64,000 bases of DNA from Bradyrhizobium guangdongense. Lineage in GTDB: Bacteria > Pseudomonadota > Alphaproteobacteria > Rhizobiales > Xanthobacteraceae. The DNA lies in contig NZ_PPPT01000018.1 in the NCBI RefSeq assembly GCF_006483445.1, positions 1 through 64,000 on the forward strand. Direction: 5' to 3'. Made by a program: the position numbers and the translations under genes. This document shows, in pieces, positions 28,726-37,549 of this stretch (the stretch's first letter is position 1; each line of letters opens with the position of its first letter). The notes beneath the pieces are model-generated. The model was not told the DNA's origin and ran no database searches. It worked only from the letters and a program-made list of their open reading frames with translations.

Positions 28726-29492
28726 GCGTTGAGAAAGTGGCGAGCACGAAAAAGAGCGGTAGCTGGCGCGGCCAGCTCGTGCAGCTCGCCGGCATCGTTG
28801 CAGCCGTGTTCATCGCCAAGGGCGCGCTCGCCGAGCCGTTCTACGTGCCGTCGGGCTCGATGGAGCCGACGCTGCTGATCGGCGATGCGCTGCTGGCGTC
28901 GAAATTCCCCTATGGCTACGGCACCTCCTCGCTGCCGATCCAGATCAACCTGCCGGAAACCGGTCGCGTGTTCGCCGAGACGCCGAAGCAGGGCGACGTC
29001 GTCGTGTTCCGCTGGCCCGGCGACCGTTCGCAGGCCTGGGTCAAGCGCGTGGTCGGATTGCCCGGCGATCGCATCCAGATCCGGCAGGGCCAGCTCTTCA
29101 TCAACGATCGTCCCTGCGAGCTGAAACCCGACGGCGTCGGACAGGCCGAGGACGACAATGGCGGCAGCGAGCCCGCCTATCGCTATATCGAGACGCTGCC
29201 GAACGGCGTGTCGCATCTCATCTTCAAGATGCGCGACAACGGCCCGCTCGACAACACGCCGGAGATCAAGGTGCCGGCAGGGCATCTGTTCGTGCTCGGC
29301 GACAACAGAGACAACTCAGCGGACAGCCGCGTGCCCCTGCGCTCCGGCGGCGTCGGCCTGTTGCCGGTCGACAATCTCGTCGGCCGCGCCGATGCGGTGC
29401 TCGGCTCCTGGGATCTCGGTATGCGCAGCCAGCCGGTGTGGACCTGGCTCTCCGGCTTCCGTCCCTCGCGGTTTTTTACCGCGGTGAAGTAA
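28722..29492 (+). CDS. lepB: Signal peptidase I
   Basis: This inner-membrane peptidase cleaves Sec signal peptides. The ATG at 28722 overlaps the tldD stop and gives 256 residues. There is one N-terminal helix (QLAGIVAAVFIAKGALAEPF). The catalytic Ser is in PSGSMEPTLLIGD and the general-base Lys in WVKRVVGLPGDRI. The late box is LGDNRDNSADSR. Alphaproteobacteria usually have lepB near acpS, era and rnc, so this tldD-linked gene may be a second copy, as is known in Bradyrhizobium (SipS/SipF). Confidence 0.94.
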   Translation: MSVEKVASTKKSGSWRGQLVQLAGIVAAVFIAKGALAEPFYVPSGSMEPTLLIGDALLASKFPYGYGTSSLPIQINLPETGRVFAETPKQGDVVVFRWPGDRSQAWVKRVVGLPGDRIQIRQGQLFINDRPCELKPDGVGQAEDDNGGSEPAYRYIETLPNGVSHLIFKMRDNGPLDNTPEIKVPAGHLFVLGDNRDNSADSRVPLRSGGVGLLPVDNLVGRADAVLGSWDLGMRSQPVWTWLSGFRPSRFFTAVK

Positions 29493-29500
29493 CCCTTCTT

Positions 29501-29646
29501 CTCGCCTCTCCCCGCTTGCGGGGAGAGCCCGAATTCGATCGCAGATCGAATTCGGGTGAGGGGGACTCTCCGCGAGTCCAACTCTGACCACCCCCGCGGA
29601 GACTCCCCCTCACCCCACCCTCTCCCCGCAAGCGGGGCGAGGGAGC
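29501..29646. repeat. Composite inverted repeat with CTCTCCCCGC ends
   Basis: Outer arms CTCGCC..CTCTCCCCGCTTGCGGGG and CCCCGCAAGCGGGGCGAG bound a nested hairpin with perfect 13-base arms (CCCGAATTCGATC, 29528-29540, and its complement at 29544-29556). It shares the GGGTGAGGGGGACTCTCCGC segment with the element at 58819-59008. Confidence 0.8.
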
Positions 29647-29685
29647 CTTGCGCCTTCCGTTTGGCGCGCATTGGTGTGACTGCGC

Positions 29686-30261
29686 ATGACCCGCGACGAA
29701 TTCCTCGCACTTGCCCTACGGAATCCGATCAACGTCGCGATCGCGGATGAACTAACGCGGCTCGCGCTGCCCGATGCCTGGCTCGTCTCCGGCTGCCTGG
29801 TGCAGACCGCGTGGAACGTGCTCACGGGCCGCGCTGTCGATCACGGCATCGCCGATTACGACGTGTTCTATTTCGACCCCGACACATCATGGGAGGCGGA
29901 GGATGCGGTGATCCGCGCCTTACAGGCGCGGCTTGCGCATCTCGCGGTCAAGGTCGAAGCGCGCAACCAGGCGCGCGTGCATCTCTGGTACCCGCAGAAG
30001 CACGGCCTGCCCTACCCACAGCTCGCATGTTCAACCGACGGCATCGATCGCTTCCTCACGCAGAACACGCAAGTCGGCATCAGAAAGACGGAAGACGGCT
30101 ACGACGTCTATGCACCGCACGGTTTTGACGACGTCGCGGGCCTGGTGGCGCGGCCCAATCCGGGGCCGAATTTTTCGGTGGCGAATTACGATGCCAAGGT
30201 CGCGCGGTGGAAGGCGCTGTGGCCGGAGCTCACGGTGATTGCGGCGAAGGAGATGCCGTAG
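29686..30261 (+). CDS. Nucleotidyltransferase-like protein (NTP_transf_6 family)
   Basis: The 191-residue protein resembles the COG3575-type family distantly related to nucleotidyltransferases. The likely core is LVSGCLVQTAWN, then the acidic ADYDVFYFDPDTSWEAED. KHGLPYPQL and FLTQNTQVGIRK follow. Substrate and role are unknown. Its last two codons and stop (ATGCCGTAG) overlap the left arm of the dispersed inverted repeat at 30254, so the repeat forms its present C-terminus. Confidence 0.82.
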   Translation: MTRDEFLALALRNPINVAIADELTRLALPDAWLVSGCLVQTAWNVLTGRAVDHGIADYDVFYFDPDTSWEAEDAVIRALQARLAHLAVKVEARNQARVHLWYPQKHGLPYPQLACSTDGIDRFLTQNTQVGIRKTEDGYDVYAPHGFDDVAGLVARPNPGPNFSVANYDAKVARWKALWPELTVIAAKEMP

Positions 30262-30353
30262 GGTGGGCAAAGGCGCGCTTGCGCCGTGCCCACCATCCAT
30301 CGGCAATCGCGGTGACAGTGGTGGGCACGCTTCGCTTTGCCCACCCTACGGCA
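30254..30353. repeat. Inverted repeat, GTAGGGTGGGCAAAG family, second copy
   Basis: The 19-base arms (30254-30272 and 30335-30353) are identical to those of the element at 9714-9833. The inner parts are shorter and differ. It separates the convergent nucleotidyltransferase-like and PAN-domain genes. Confidence 0.88.
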
Positions 30354-30365
30354 CCGAGTTTCGGG

Positions 30366-30932
30366 CTATCGCACCACGCCCGAAATAAACCCTGCCTTCC
30401 GTCGCGGCGGCTTGATCTCTTTCTTCAGGAAGCAGCGCGCGTCGCTGCCGGTGTAGCCGGGGCGCGCATAGGTGAAGGCTCGGCACTTGTTGTCGGCGGT
30501 GCAGGCGGCCTTGCAAGCGTCCTCGCCCTCATCGGGCTTCAGCGCGAAATTGCGCAAGTCCCCGCCGGGGCGGTCGATCGAGTTCTCGACCCCTTCAATG
30601 CGCGGCTCGATGACGCCGGCACCGCGCACGCCGGAGATGCAGCAGCTTTCGGGAACGCGCGGCGGCACGGTGTTCTTCAGCCAGCACACCGCCCTGCCGC
30701 CTTCGCGATCGGGATAGGCGAAACTCCAGGCCCGACACTTGCGGTCGCGTTCGCAGAGCAGCGCGCAATCCTCGGGGTCGCCGGAGGCCACAGGCGTGCT
30801 GGCATAGTCGCCGCCCGGACGGTCGAACGCCGTCTGCGCCCCCGCAAGCGAGGGCGCCAGCGCGGCCACGAGCAGCAGCGCGCACGCCAAAACCTTTGCC
30901 TTGAAGGCCCCTGCGAGGTGGCCTTTCCCCAT
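30366..30932 (-). CDS. Exported protein with two PAN/Apple-like domains
   Basis: From the ATG at 30932 the protein has 188 residues; an ATG at 30983 is also in frame. A signal peptide (KVLACALLLVAALAPSLAGAQ) is followed by two similar units. Each starts with an FDRPGGDY / IDRPGGDL motif and continues with a Cys pattern (EDCALLCERDRKCRAWSF..CWLK and DACKAACTADNKCRAFTY..CFLKK). PAN/Apple domains bind proteins or carbohydrates outside the cytoplasm. A membrane or cell-wall adhesive role is possible but not shown. Confidence 0.85.
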   Translation of the reverse strand: MGKGHLAGAFKAKVLACALLLVAALAPSLAGAQTAFDRPGGDYASTPVASGDPEDCALLCERDRKCRAWSFAYPDREGGRAVCWLKNTVPPRVPESCCISGVRGAGVIEPRIEGVENSIDRPGGDLRNFALKPDEGEDACKAACTADNKCRAFTYARPGYTGSDARCFLKKEIKPPRRKAGFISGVVR

Positions 30933-31044
30933 CAGAACAGCTTTCGAGTTATTGAACGCATTGCCCTTTTTGCAGCCGGTCATTTGATCGCCGCAAACCT
31001 GTATGGGCGATGAACGGCGCCAAGGGCGCAATCAGACGATTGAA

Positions 31045-31075
31045 CTAGAGCGGCTGCCGATGGACGGCGCTCTAG
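31045..31075 (-). terminator. Hairpin overlapping the gshA stop codon
   Basis: CTAGAGCG and CGCTCTAG form 8-base arms around 15 bases. The arm nearest the gene contains the TAG stop of gshA (31072-31074). There is no T-tract. It may define the 3' end of the gshA message. Confidence 0.5.
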
Positions 31076-32442
31076 AACGCGTATTCCGCGTAAGCCGGTT
31101 CCACAGAACCCTTCCAGGGCCCGTTGAACTTCTCCAGCAGTTCCTCGGCCGGCGTCCGACCGGAATCGATGATGCGGTCGAGCGGTTCAAGGTGACGGGT
31201 TTCGTCACGGCCGAGATGGTCGATCTTGCCGCGGCGCCGCAGGCCGGCATGGGCCAGGACAAGGCATTCCTTGGCGATCTCGAAGAGATAGCGGTCCTTG
31301 ATGCGCGCCTTGAAGCCCAAGCGCGGCACATCGTCGCGCAGCGCCTGACGCTCATGCGCACTCCAGTGCTTGACCAGGTCCCAGGCCGCATCGAGCGCAA
31401 CGTCGTCATAGAGCAGCCCGACCCAGAAGGCCGGCAGTGCCGGCAGCCGGCCCCAGGGACCGCCATCCGAGCCGCGCATCTCGAGATAGCGCTTCAGCCG
31501 CACCTCGGGGAAAATCGTCGAGAGATGGTTGGCCCAGTCCGACAGCGTCGGGCGCTCGCCGGGGAAGAAATTGTTGCGGCCCTCGAAGAAGGCGCGGAAC
31601 GACGAGCCTGACACGTCGATGTAATCGTCGCCGCGCTTGACGAAATACATGGGCACGTCGAGCGCGTAGTCGACATAGCGCTCGAAGCCCATGCCGTCCT
31701 CGAATGCCCAGGGCAGCATGCCCGCACGCGCGTTGTCAGTGTCGCGCCAGATTTCGGAACGGAAGGAGAGGAAGCCGTTCGGCTTGCCTTCGGTGAAGGG
31801 CGAATTGGCGAACAGCGCAGTGCCGATCGGCTGCAGCGCCAGCGACACCCGCAGCTTCTTGACCATGTCGGCTTCGGAGGAGAAGTCGAGATTGGTCTGC
31901 ACGGTACAGGTCCGGTACATCATGTCGATGCCGTACTTGCCGACCTTCGGCATGTAGTTCGTCATGATCTTGTAGCGGCCCTTGGGCATGACCGGAATCT
32001 CGGCGCGCGACCAGGACGGCGTCATGCCGAGGCCGAGGAAGCCGATGCCGAGCGGCGTTGCGATCTCACGCACCTGCGCCAGATGCGCCATCAGCTCGCT
32101 CTGGGTCTGGTGCACGGTCTCAACCGGCGCGCCCGACAATTCGAACTGTCCGCCCGGCTCGAGCGAGATCGCGCCGCCGCCGGTGACGTCGTAGAGGCCG
32201 ATGATGTTGCCCTTCTCCATGATCGGCTCCCAGCCGAGCAGGAGCTTCATGCCGTCGAGCAGCGCGCCGATGCCGCGCGCGCCCTCATAGGGCACGGGAC
32301 GCAAGCCCTCGAGCGTGAACGGGGTCTTCTCGTGCTCGGTGCCGATGCGGAATTCGCTGCTCGGCTTGCAGCCCTCCTCGAACCACGCGACGAGTTCGTC
32401 GCGCGATTGCAGCGGCGTCATATCGATCTGGTCTCGCGCCAT
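31072..32442 (-). CDS. gshA: Glutamate-cysteine ligase
   Basis: This enzyme forms gamma-glutamylcysteine from glutamate and cysteine with ATP, the first step of glutathione synthesis. The 456-residue protein is of the plant/alphaproteobacterial class, with FRIGTEHEKTPF near the N-terminus. SLEPGGQFELSGAP and the cysteine-bearing MMYRTCTVQTNLDFSSE region follow. The start ATG at 32442 is the only good one. It lies 96 bases downstream of the MarR-family gene on the same strand and near a glutathione S-transferase, which suggests a thiol-metabolism neighbourhood. Confidence 0.95.
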   Translation of the reverse strand: MARDQIDMTPLQSRDELVAWFEEGCKPSSEFRIGTEHEKTPFTLEGLRPVPYEGARGIGALLDGMKLLLGWEPIMEKGNIIGLYDVTGGGAISLEPGGQFELSGAPVETVHQTQSELMAHLAQVREIATPLGIGFLGLGMTPSWSRAEIPVMPKGRYKIMTNYMPKVGKYGIDMMYRTCTVQTNLDFSSEADMVKKLRVSLALQPIGTALFANSPFTEGKPNGFLSFRSEIWRDTDNARAGMLPWAFEDGMGFERYVDYALDVPMYFVKRGDDYIDVSGSSFRAFFEGRNNFFPGERPTLSDWANHLSTIFPEVRLKRYLEMRGSDGGPWGRLPALPAFWVGLLYDDVALDAAWDLVKHWSAHERQALRDDVPRLGFKARIKDRYLFEIAKECLVLAHAGLRRRGKIDHLGRDETRHLEPLDRIIDSGRTPAEELLEKFNGPWKGSVEPAYAEYAF

Positions 32443-32538
32443 ATCAAACTCTAATCAAAAGCGCTTCGACCGAATGCGCGAGGTGACAGTGAAGTCCGCG
32501 AACCCCGGGGGTCGCGGACGTTGTGGTGTGATGCGGGA

Positions 32539-33027
32539 TCATCGGGCCGTGGTGCTTTCGTTGACCGGCGGCAGTTTCATCTCGCCGCAGGAGCAGCCGA
32601 GACGGTCGAGCAGACCGCTCAGCTTGACCGCGTCCGCATCCGACAGCTTCGAGCCGACATATTTTTCGATCGCGGCGGAATAGGCACCCCACATCCGCTT
32701 CTGCAATTCGCGTCCGGCCTCGGTGATCTCGACGAACTGGCCGCGCTTGTCGATCTTGCATTCGCGGCGCGAGGCCAAGCCCTCGTCGACCAGGCGGTCG
32801 ATCAGGCGCGAGGTCGAATATTGCGGGATCAGCATCTGCCGCTCTAGCTCGACCGGGCGCAGCTCACCGGTCGGCGCGCGCGACAGTTCCAAAAGCGCGT
32901 CATACCAGGCGAGTGGCGGGAAGCCCGCCTTCTTCAGGTCCTGTTCCACGCAGTCGAGCACCCGGCTCTGCACCCGCATCAGGCGGATCCAGGCGGAGGT
33001 CGCCTCGGTCGATGGTTTGCGCTTCAT
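32539..33027 (-). CDS. MarR-family transcriptional regulator with C-terminal cysteines
   Basis: The 162-residue protein has a winged helix typical of MarR (LERQMLIPQYSTSRLIDRLVDEGLASRRECKIDKRGQFVEIT). Cysteines are found in the wing (ECKIDKRG) and as CSCGEM near the end, so redox or electrophile sensing is possible. It is divergent from a glutathione S-transferase gene. Two palindromes lie in the 125-base gap and are the likely operators for autoregulation and for control of the transferase. Confidence 0.92.
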   Translation of the reverse strand: MKRKPSTEATSAWIRLMRVQSRVLDCVEQDLKKAGFPPLAWYDALLELSRAPTGELRPVELERQMLIPQYSTSRLIDRLVDEGLASRRECKIDKRGQFVEITEAGRELQKRMWGAYSAAIEKYVGSKLSDADAVKLSGLLDRLGCSCGEMKLPPVNESTTAR

Positions 33028-33063
33028 GGTCCCGTTCTCAGTCGTATGCTCACTCTACCGCAC

Positions 33064-33081
33064 TTGATGCATATGCATCAA
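33064..33081. promoter_or_regulatory. Palindromic operator, proximal to the MarR gene
   Basis: TTGATGCATATGCATCAA is a perfect 18-base palindrome in the divergent MarR/GST promoter region. Length and symmetry suit a MarR dimer. Confidence 0.7.
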
Positions 33082-33093
33082 TCTTGACTATTC

Positions 33094-33107
33094 CATGCAG
33101 GTGCATG
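33094..33107. promoter_or_regulatory. Second palindrome, proximal to the GST gene
   Basis: CATGCA and TGCATG flank GG. It shares the TGCAT core with the 18-base palindrome, with the centres 28 bases apart, so two dimers could bind on nearly the same face of the helix. Confidence 0.6.
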
Positions 33108-33152
33108 TAGTCATTCTTTCGCCGTCACCAACGGCCTTGAGGAGAAAATTCC

Positions 33153-33767
33153 ATGAAACTCTACTATTCCCCCGGCGCATGCTCGCTGTCCCCCCACATC
33201 GCGCTCCTGGAAGCGGGACTGCCCTATGACCTGGTCAAGGTCGATATCCGCGCCAAGAAGCTCGAAAACGGTGAAGACTATCTGAAGGTGAATCCCAAGG
33301 GCCAGGTCCCTGCGCTGGGCCTTGATAGCGGTGAGATCGTGACCGAAGGGCCGGTCATTGTCCAGATGATCGCCGATCAGGCCGCTGCGAAAGCGCTGGC
33401 GCCGGCGCACGGCAGTTCCGAACGCTACAAGCTGCTGGAGTGGCTGAACTTCCTCACGTCGGAGGTGCACAAGAGCTTTGGTCCGATGTTCGCGCCCGCG
33501 CTGAACGACGATGCGAAAGCGTTCTTCAGGGATCGTGTCATGGGCAAGCTCAAATATGTCGACAGCCAGCTTGCTAACAGCGACTACCTCATGGGCAAGC
33601 AGTTCACGGTCGCCGACGGCTACCTCTTCACCATGCTGACCTGGGCCGACCGGATGAAGTTCGACTTCTCCGCGATGCCGCACCTCGCCGCCTACAAGGC
33701 CCGCGTCGCCGCGCGGCCGCAGGTGCAGGAAGCCTTGAAGCGGGAAGGCCTCGCGCAGGCGAAGTAA
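33153..33767 (+). CDS. Glutathione S-transferase (beta-like)
   Basis: The 204-residue cytosolic enzyme conjugates glutathione to electrophiles. The N-terminal thioredoxin-like domain has Cys10 in MKLYYSPGACSLSPHIAL, the residue used by beta-class bacterial GSTs, and the cis-Pro region GQVPALGL. The helical C-terminal domain has MGKQFTVADGYLFTML. A ribosome binding site GAGGAG precedes the ATG by 8 bases. It is divergent from the MarR regulator. Confidence 0.94.
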   Translation: MKLYYSPGACSLSPHIALLEAGLPYDLVKVDIRAKKLENGEDYLKVNPKGQVPALGLDSGEIVTEGPVIVQMIADQAAAKALAPAHGSSERYKLLEWLNFLTSEVHKSFGPMFAPALNDDAKAFFRDRVMGKLKYVDSQLANSDYLMGKQFTVADGYLFTMLTWADRMKFDFSAMPHLAAYKARVAARPQVQEALKREGLAQAK

Positions 33768-33790
33768 GCGCACCCTAGGCGCGACAATCG

Positions 33791-33820
33791 AAAGGCCGGA
33801 TCGACGATCCGGCCTTTTTT
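33791..33820 (+). terminator. Rho-independent terminator after the GST gene
   Basis: AAAGGCCGGATC and GATCCGGCCTTT form the stem, followed by TTTTTTGTTTT. It begins 23 bases after the GST stop codon. Confidence 0.92.
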
Positions 33821-33830
33821 GTTTTGACGC

Positions 33831-33916
33831 GTAGCCCGGATGAAGCGCAGCGTAATCCGGGGTGTTCGCGCAACTGAGAGACTGTCCCGGATTTCGCTGC
33901 GCTTCATCCGGGCTAC
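33831..33916. repeat. Inverted repeat, GTAGCCCGGATGAAGCGCAGCG family
   Basis: Perfect 22-base arms (33831-33852 and 33895-33916) surround a 42-base centre. Repeats with this end sequence are widespread in proteobacteria. A fragment of a related copy begins the window. Confidence 0.88.
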
Positions 33917-33930
33917 AATCACATCGAGGG

Positions 33931-36138
33931 CTACGCCGCCTTCTTCGGTGCGAACCGGCCGTAGAAGGTTTCGCCCTTGGCGGCCATCTCCACCAGCAGC
34001 TTCGGCGGCGTGAAACGGGAGCCGTATTTGGCTTCGAGCCTGTGGCAGAGCTCGACGAACTTCTTAGGTCCCATGAAGTCGATATAGGACAGCGTGCCGC
34101 CGGTGAACGGCGCAAAGCCGAAGCCGAGGATCGAGCCGACATCCGCCTCGCGCGGGTCGGTGATGACGTTGTCCTCGACCGTACGCGCGGCTTCGACCGC
34201 CTGCACCACCAGGAAGCGCTGCTTCAGCTCCTCGACGTCGAGGGTGTCGGGGTCGAGCTGCTTCGGCTGCAGCGCCGACAGGCCCGGCCACAGGCTCTTC
34301 TGACCCTTGCCCTCGGGATAGTCATAGAAGCCCTTCTTGTTCTTGCGGCCGAGGCGGCCCTGCTTCTCGACCATCTCCACCATCAGCTTCTTCTGATCGG
34401 GGTTGATGGCGTTGGGGCCGAGATCGGCTTCCGTCGCCTTCATGATCTTCAGCCCGAGGTCGAGCGCGACCTCGTCGGACAGCGAGAGCGGGCCCACCGG
34501 CATGCCGGCCATCTTGGCGCAGTTCTCGATCATCGCGGGCGGCACGCCTTCGAGGAACATCTCGTTGCCCTCGGCGACGTAACGGCCGACGCAGCGGTTG
34601 GCGAAGAAGCCTCTGGAGTCGTTGACCACGATCGGCGTCTTGCCGATCTGCCGGACGTAATCGAGTGCCGTCGCCAGCGCGAGATCGCCGGTGTTCTTGC
34701 CGAGGATGATCTCGACCAGCATCATCTTCTCGACCGGCGAGAAGAAGTGGATGCCGACGAACTTGCCCTGGTCCTTGAAGGATTCGGCGAGCGAGGTGAT
34801 TGGCAGCGTGGACGTGTTCGACGCGAACACCACCTCGGGCTTGAGATATTCCTGCGCCTTGGCAAACGTGTCGGCCTTGACCTTGCGGTCCTCGAACACG
34901 GCCTCGATTACGAGGTCGACGTCCTTCAATGCCGCATAGTCCGCGGTCGGCGTGATGCGCGCGAGCAGTGCTTCGGCATCCGTGGGCTTGGCGCGGCCCT
35001 TCTTGATCTGATCCTCGATCACCTTCTGCGCATGCGCCTTGCCCTTGTCGGCGCTTTCCTGGTCGCGGTCGATCAGGACGACGTCGAGGCCGGCACGGGC
35101 CGAGACGTAGCCGACGCTCGCGCCCATGAAGCCGGCGCCGATCACGGCGATCTTCTTCACCTTGGTCGGAGCGACGTCCTTCGGACGGCGCGCGCCCTTG
35201 TTCAGCTCCTGCATCGACAGGAACAGGCTGCGGATCATCGCAGCGGCTTCCTTCGAGCGCAGCACCGAGGTGAAGTAGCGCGACTCCACGCGCAGCGCGG
35301 CGTCGATCGGCAACTGCAGGCCTTCATAGACGCAGCTCATGATGGCGCGCGCGGCCGGATAGTTGTCGTAGGTCTCGCGGCGATAGATCGCGTTGCCGGC
35401 CGGGAACATCATCATGCCGTTCTTGGAGAACACCGGGCCGCCGGGCAGCTTGAAGCCCTTCTCGTCCCAGGGCGCGACGGCCTTGCCGCCGCCCTTGATC
35501 CAGTCCTTTGCCGCCTTGACGAGGTCGGCCGCCGGCACGATGGCGTGGATCAGATTGAGTGCCTTGGCCTTGTCGAGCGTGACCGGGTCGCCCTTGAGCA
35601 AAATGGTCATCGCATCCTGCGGCGGCACCAGGCGCGGCACGCGCTGCGTACCGCCGGCGCCGGGGAACAGGCCGACCTTGACCTCGGGCAGGCCGAGGCG
35701 GGTCTTGGGATTTTCGGCCGCCACGCGATAGTGGCAGCACAGCGTGATCTCAAAGCCGCCGCCCAGTGCGAGGCCGTTGATCGCGGCGGCCCACGGCTTG
35801 CCCGACGTCTCGATCGAGCGCAGCACCAGCGAGAAGCGGCGGCTCTGGTCGAACAGCATCTGGTTCGCGGCGGTCTCGCCCTGCTCCTTCAAAACCTTGG
35901 CATAGGCCTGGTTCATGCCTTCGAGCATGGAGAGATCGGCACCGGCGCAGAACGCGTCCTTGGCCGAGGTGATGACGACGCCTTTCACCGCGGCGTCGGC
36001 CGTGGTCGCCTTCACGATCGCGTCGAGCTCGCTGGTCGAGGTCTCGTCGAGCACGTTCATCGAACGGCCCGGAATGTCCCAGGTGACGAGCGCGATGCCG
36101 TCGGCGTCGGCCTCAACCTTGAAGTTCTTGTAAGTCAT
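33931..36138 (-). CDS. fadJ: Fatty-acid oxidation fusion: enoyl-CoA hydratase / 3-hydroxyacyl-CoA dehydrogenase
   Basis: This 735-residue enzyme carries out the hydration and NAD-dependent dehydrogenation steps of beta-oxidation. The N-terminal crotonase domain (about 1-190) has SAKDAFCAGADLSML and the oxyanion region ALGGGFEITLCCHYRVA. The NAD-binding domain begins near 324 (IAVIGAGFMGASVGYVSA). Dehydrogenase motifs follow in FVGIHFFSPVEKMMLVEI, NDSRGFFANRC and FVRGVPP-like FLEGVPPAMIE. A good ribosome binding site (GAGGAG) precedes the ATG. It is the third gene of the beta-oxidation cluster, separated from the thiolase gene by an inverted repeat. Confidence 0.94.
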   Translation of the reverse strand: MTYKNFKVEADADGIALVTWDIPGRSMNVLDETSTSELDAIVKATTADAAVKGVVITSAKDAFCAGADLSMLEGMNQAYAKVLKEQGETAANQMLFDQSRRFSLVLRSIETSGKPWAAAINGLALGGGFEITLCCHYRVAAENPKTRLGLPEVKVGLFPGAGGTQRVPRLVPPQDAMTILLKGDPVTLDKAKALNLIHAIVPAADLVKAAKDWIKGGGKAVAPWDEKGFKLPGGPVFSKNGMMMFPAGNAIYRRETYDNYPAARAIMSCVYEGLQLPIDAALRVESRYFTSVLRSKEAAAMIRSLFLSMQELNKGARRPKDVAPTKVKKIAVIGAGFMGASVGYVSARAGLDVVLIDRDQESADKGKAHAQKVIEDQIKKGRAKPTDAEALLARITPTADYAALKDVDLVIEAVFEDRKVKADTFAKAQEYLKPEVVFASNTSTLPITSLAESFKDQGKFVGIHFFSPVEKMMLVEIILGKNTGDLALATALDYVRQIGKTPIVVNDSRGFFANRCVGRYVAEGNEMFLEGVPPAMIENCAKMAGMPVGPLSLSDEVALDLGLKIMKATEADLGPNAINPDQKKLMVEMVEKQGRLGRKNKKGFYDYPEGKGQKSLWPGLSALQPKQLDPDTLDVEELKQRFLVVQAVEAARTVEDNVITDPREADVGSILGFGFAPFTGGTLSYIDFMGPKKFVELCHRLEAKYGSRFTPPKLLVEMAAKGETFYGRFAPKKAA

Positions 36139-36192
36139 GTTGTGCTCCTCGGTGCCGCAGCCGATCTCAGGCGCGGCGGTTGACTGTGATCT

Positions 36193-36282
36193 CGTAGGGT
36201 GGGTTAGCCGAAGGCGTAACCCACCTCTTTGCTTCGCGCGGAGAGAGAAGCGGTGGGTTACGCTTCGCTAACCCACCCTACG
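36193..36282. repeat. Inverted repeat inside the beta-oxidation cluster
   Basis: CGTAGGGTGGGTTAGC and its exact complement (36193-36208, 36267-36282) bound the element. Inside, GCGTAACCCACC pairs with GGTGGGTTACGC. It is a variant of the GTAGGGTGGGCAAAG family and ends 4 bases from the thiolase stop codon. Confidence 0.88.
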
Positions 36283-36285
36283 CAG

Positions 36286-37494
36286 TTACACCCGCTCGAT
36301 GATGGTGGCGGTACCCATGCCGCCGCCGATGCACAGCGTCACCAGCGCGGTGGACTTGTTGGTGCGCTCGAGCTCGTCGAGCACGGTGCCCAGGATCATC
36401 GCGCCGGTGGCACCGAGCGGATGACCAAGAGCAATCGCGCCGCCATTGACGTTGATCTTGGCGTTGTCGATGTCGAAGGCCTGGATGTAGCGCAGCACGA
36501 CGGAGGCGAAGGCCTCGTTGAGCTCGAACAGGTCGATGTCCGACGTCTTCATGCCGGAGCGCGCGAACAGCTTTTCGGTGACGTCGACCGGACCGGTCAG
36601 CATCATCGCCGGCTCGGAGCCGATATTGGCGAAGGCGCGGATTTTTGCGCGCGGCTTCAGGCCATACTTGCTGCCGGCTTCCTTGCTGCCGAGCAGCACG
36701 GCGCCTGCGCCATCGACGATGCCCGACGAATTGCCGGCATGGTGCACGTAGTTGACGCGCTCGATTTCGGGATGGGACTGGATCGCGACACCGTCAAAGC
36801 CGCCCATCTGGGCCATCATCGTGAACGACGGCTGCAATTGCGCCAGCGACTGCATCGTCGTGGTCGGACGCATGTGCTCGTCCTTGGCGAGGATGGTGAG
36901 GCCGTTGATGTCCTTCACCGGCACGACCGACTTGTTGAAGCGGCCTTCGTCCCAGGCCTTGGCCGCGCGCTGCTGGCTCTGCACCGCATAGGCGTCGACG
37001 TCGTCGCGCGAGAATCCGTACTTGGTGGCGATCAGATCGGCCGAGACGCCCTGCGGCATGAAGTAGGCCGGCACCGCCATCGAGGGATCCATCGGCCAGG
37101 CGCCGCCGGACGCGCCGATGCCGACGCGGCTCATGGACTCGGCACCGCCGCCGATCACGAGCTCGTGCTGGCCGCTCATCACCTGGGCTGCGGCAAAGTT
37201 CACGGCATCGAGGCCGGAGGCGCAGAAGCGGCTGATCTGCACGCCGGGGACGGCCTCGCCGAGGCCCGCCTTCAGCGCCGCAAAGCGCGCGATGTCCGAG
37301 CCGGCTTCGCCGACGGGATCGACCACGCCGAGGATGACGTCGTCAACCGAGTCTTCCGGCAGGTTGTTGCGATCCTTGAGCGCCTTCAGCGGCACGGTGG
37401 CGAGCGCAAGCGCGGTCACCTCGTGCAGCGCGCCGTCGGCCTTGCCGCGGCCGCGCGGGGTTCTGACGTGGTCGTAAATGAATGCCTCAGGCAT
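36286..37494 (-). CDS. fadA: Acetyl-CoA C-acyltransferase (thiolase)
   Basis: The thiolase cleaves 3-ketoacyl-CoA with CoA in the last step of beta-oxidation. The ATG at 37494, preceded by AGGAGG, gives 402 residues; the frame open to 37797 overlaps the acyl-CoA dehydrogenase gene and is not real. The nucleophilic cysteine is in [14 protein letters not shown]. Later motifs are [18 protein letters not shown] (histidine) and the second active cysteine in [14 protein letters not shown]. It lies 55 bases after the acyl-CoA dehydrogenase gene. Confidence 0.95.
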   Translation of the reverse strand: MPEAFIYDHVRTPRGRGKADGALHEVTALALATVPLKALKDRNNLPEDSVDDVILGVVDPVGEAGSDIARFAALKAGLGEAVPGVQISRFCASGLDAVNFAAAQVMSGQHELVIGGGAESMSRVGIGASGGAWPMDPSMAVPAYFMPQGVSADLIATKYGFSRDDVDAYAVQSQQRAAKAWDEGRFNKSVVPVKDINGLTILAKDEHMRPTTTMQSLAQLQPSFTMMAQMGGFDGVAIQSHPEIERVNYVHHAGNSSGIVDGAGAVLLGSKEAGSKYGLKPRAKIRAFANIGSEPAMMLTGPVDVTEKLFARSGMKTSDIDLFELNEAFASVVLRYIQAFDIDNAKINVNGGAIALGHPLGATGAMILGTVLDELERTNKSTALVTLCIGGGMGTATIIERV

Positions 37495-37549
37495 GACGCC
37501 CTCCTGGTCTGATGTTCGTATTGTGGTTGGTAGCGGCGGCGGAAACAGC

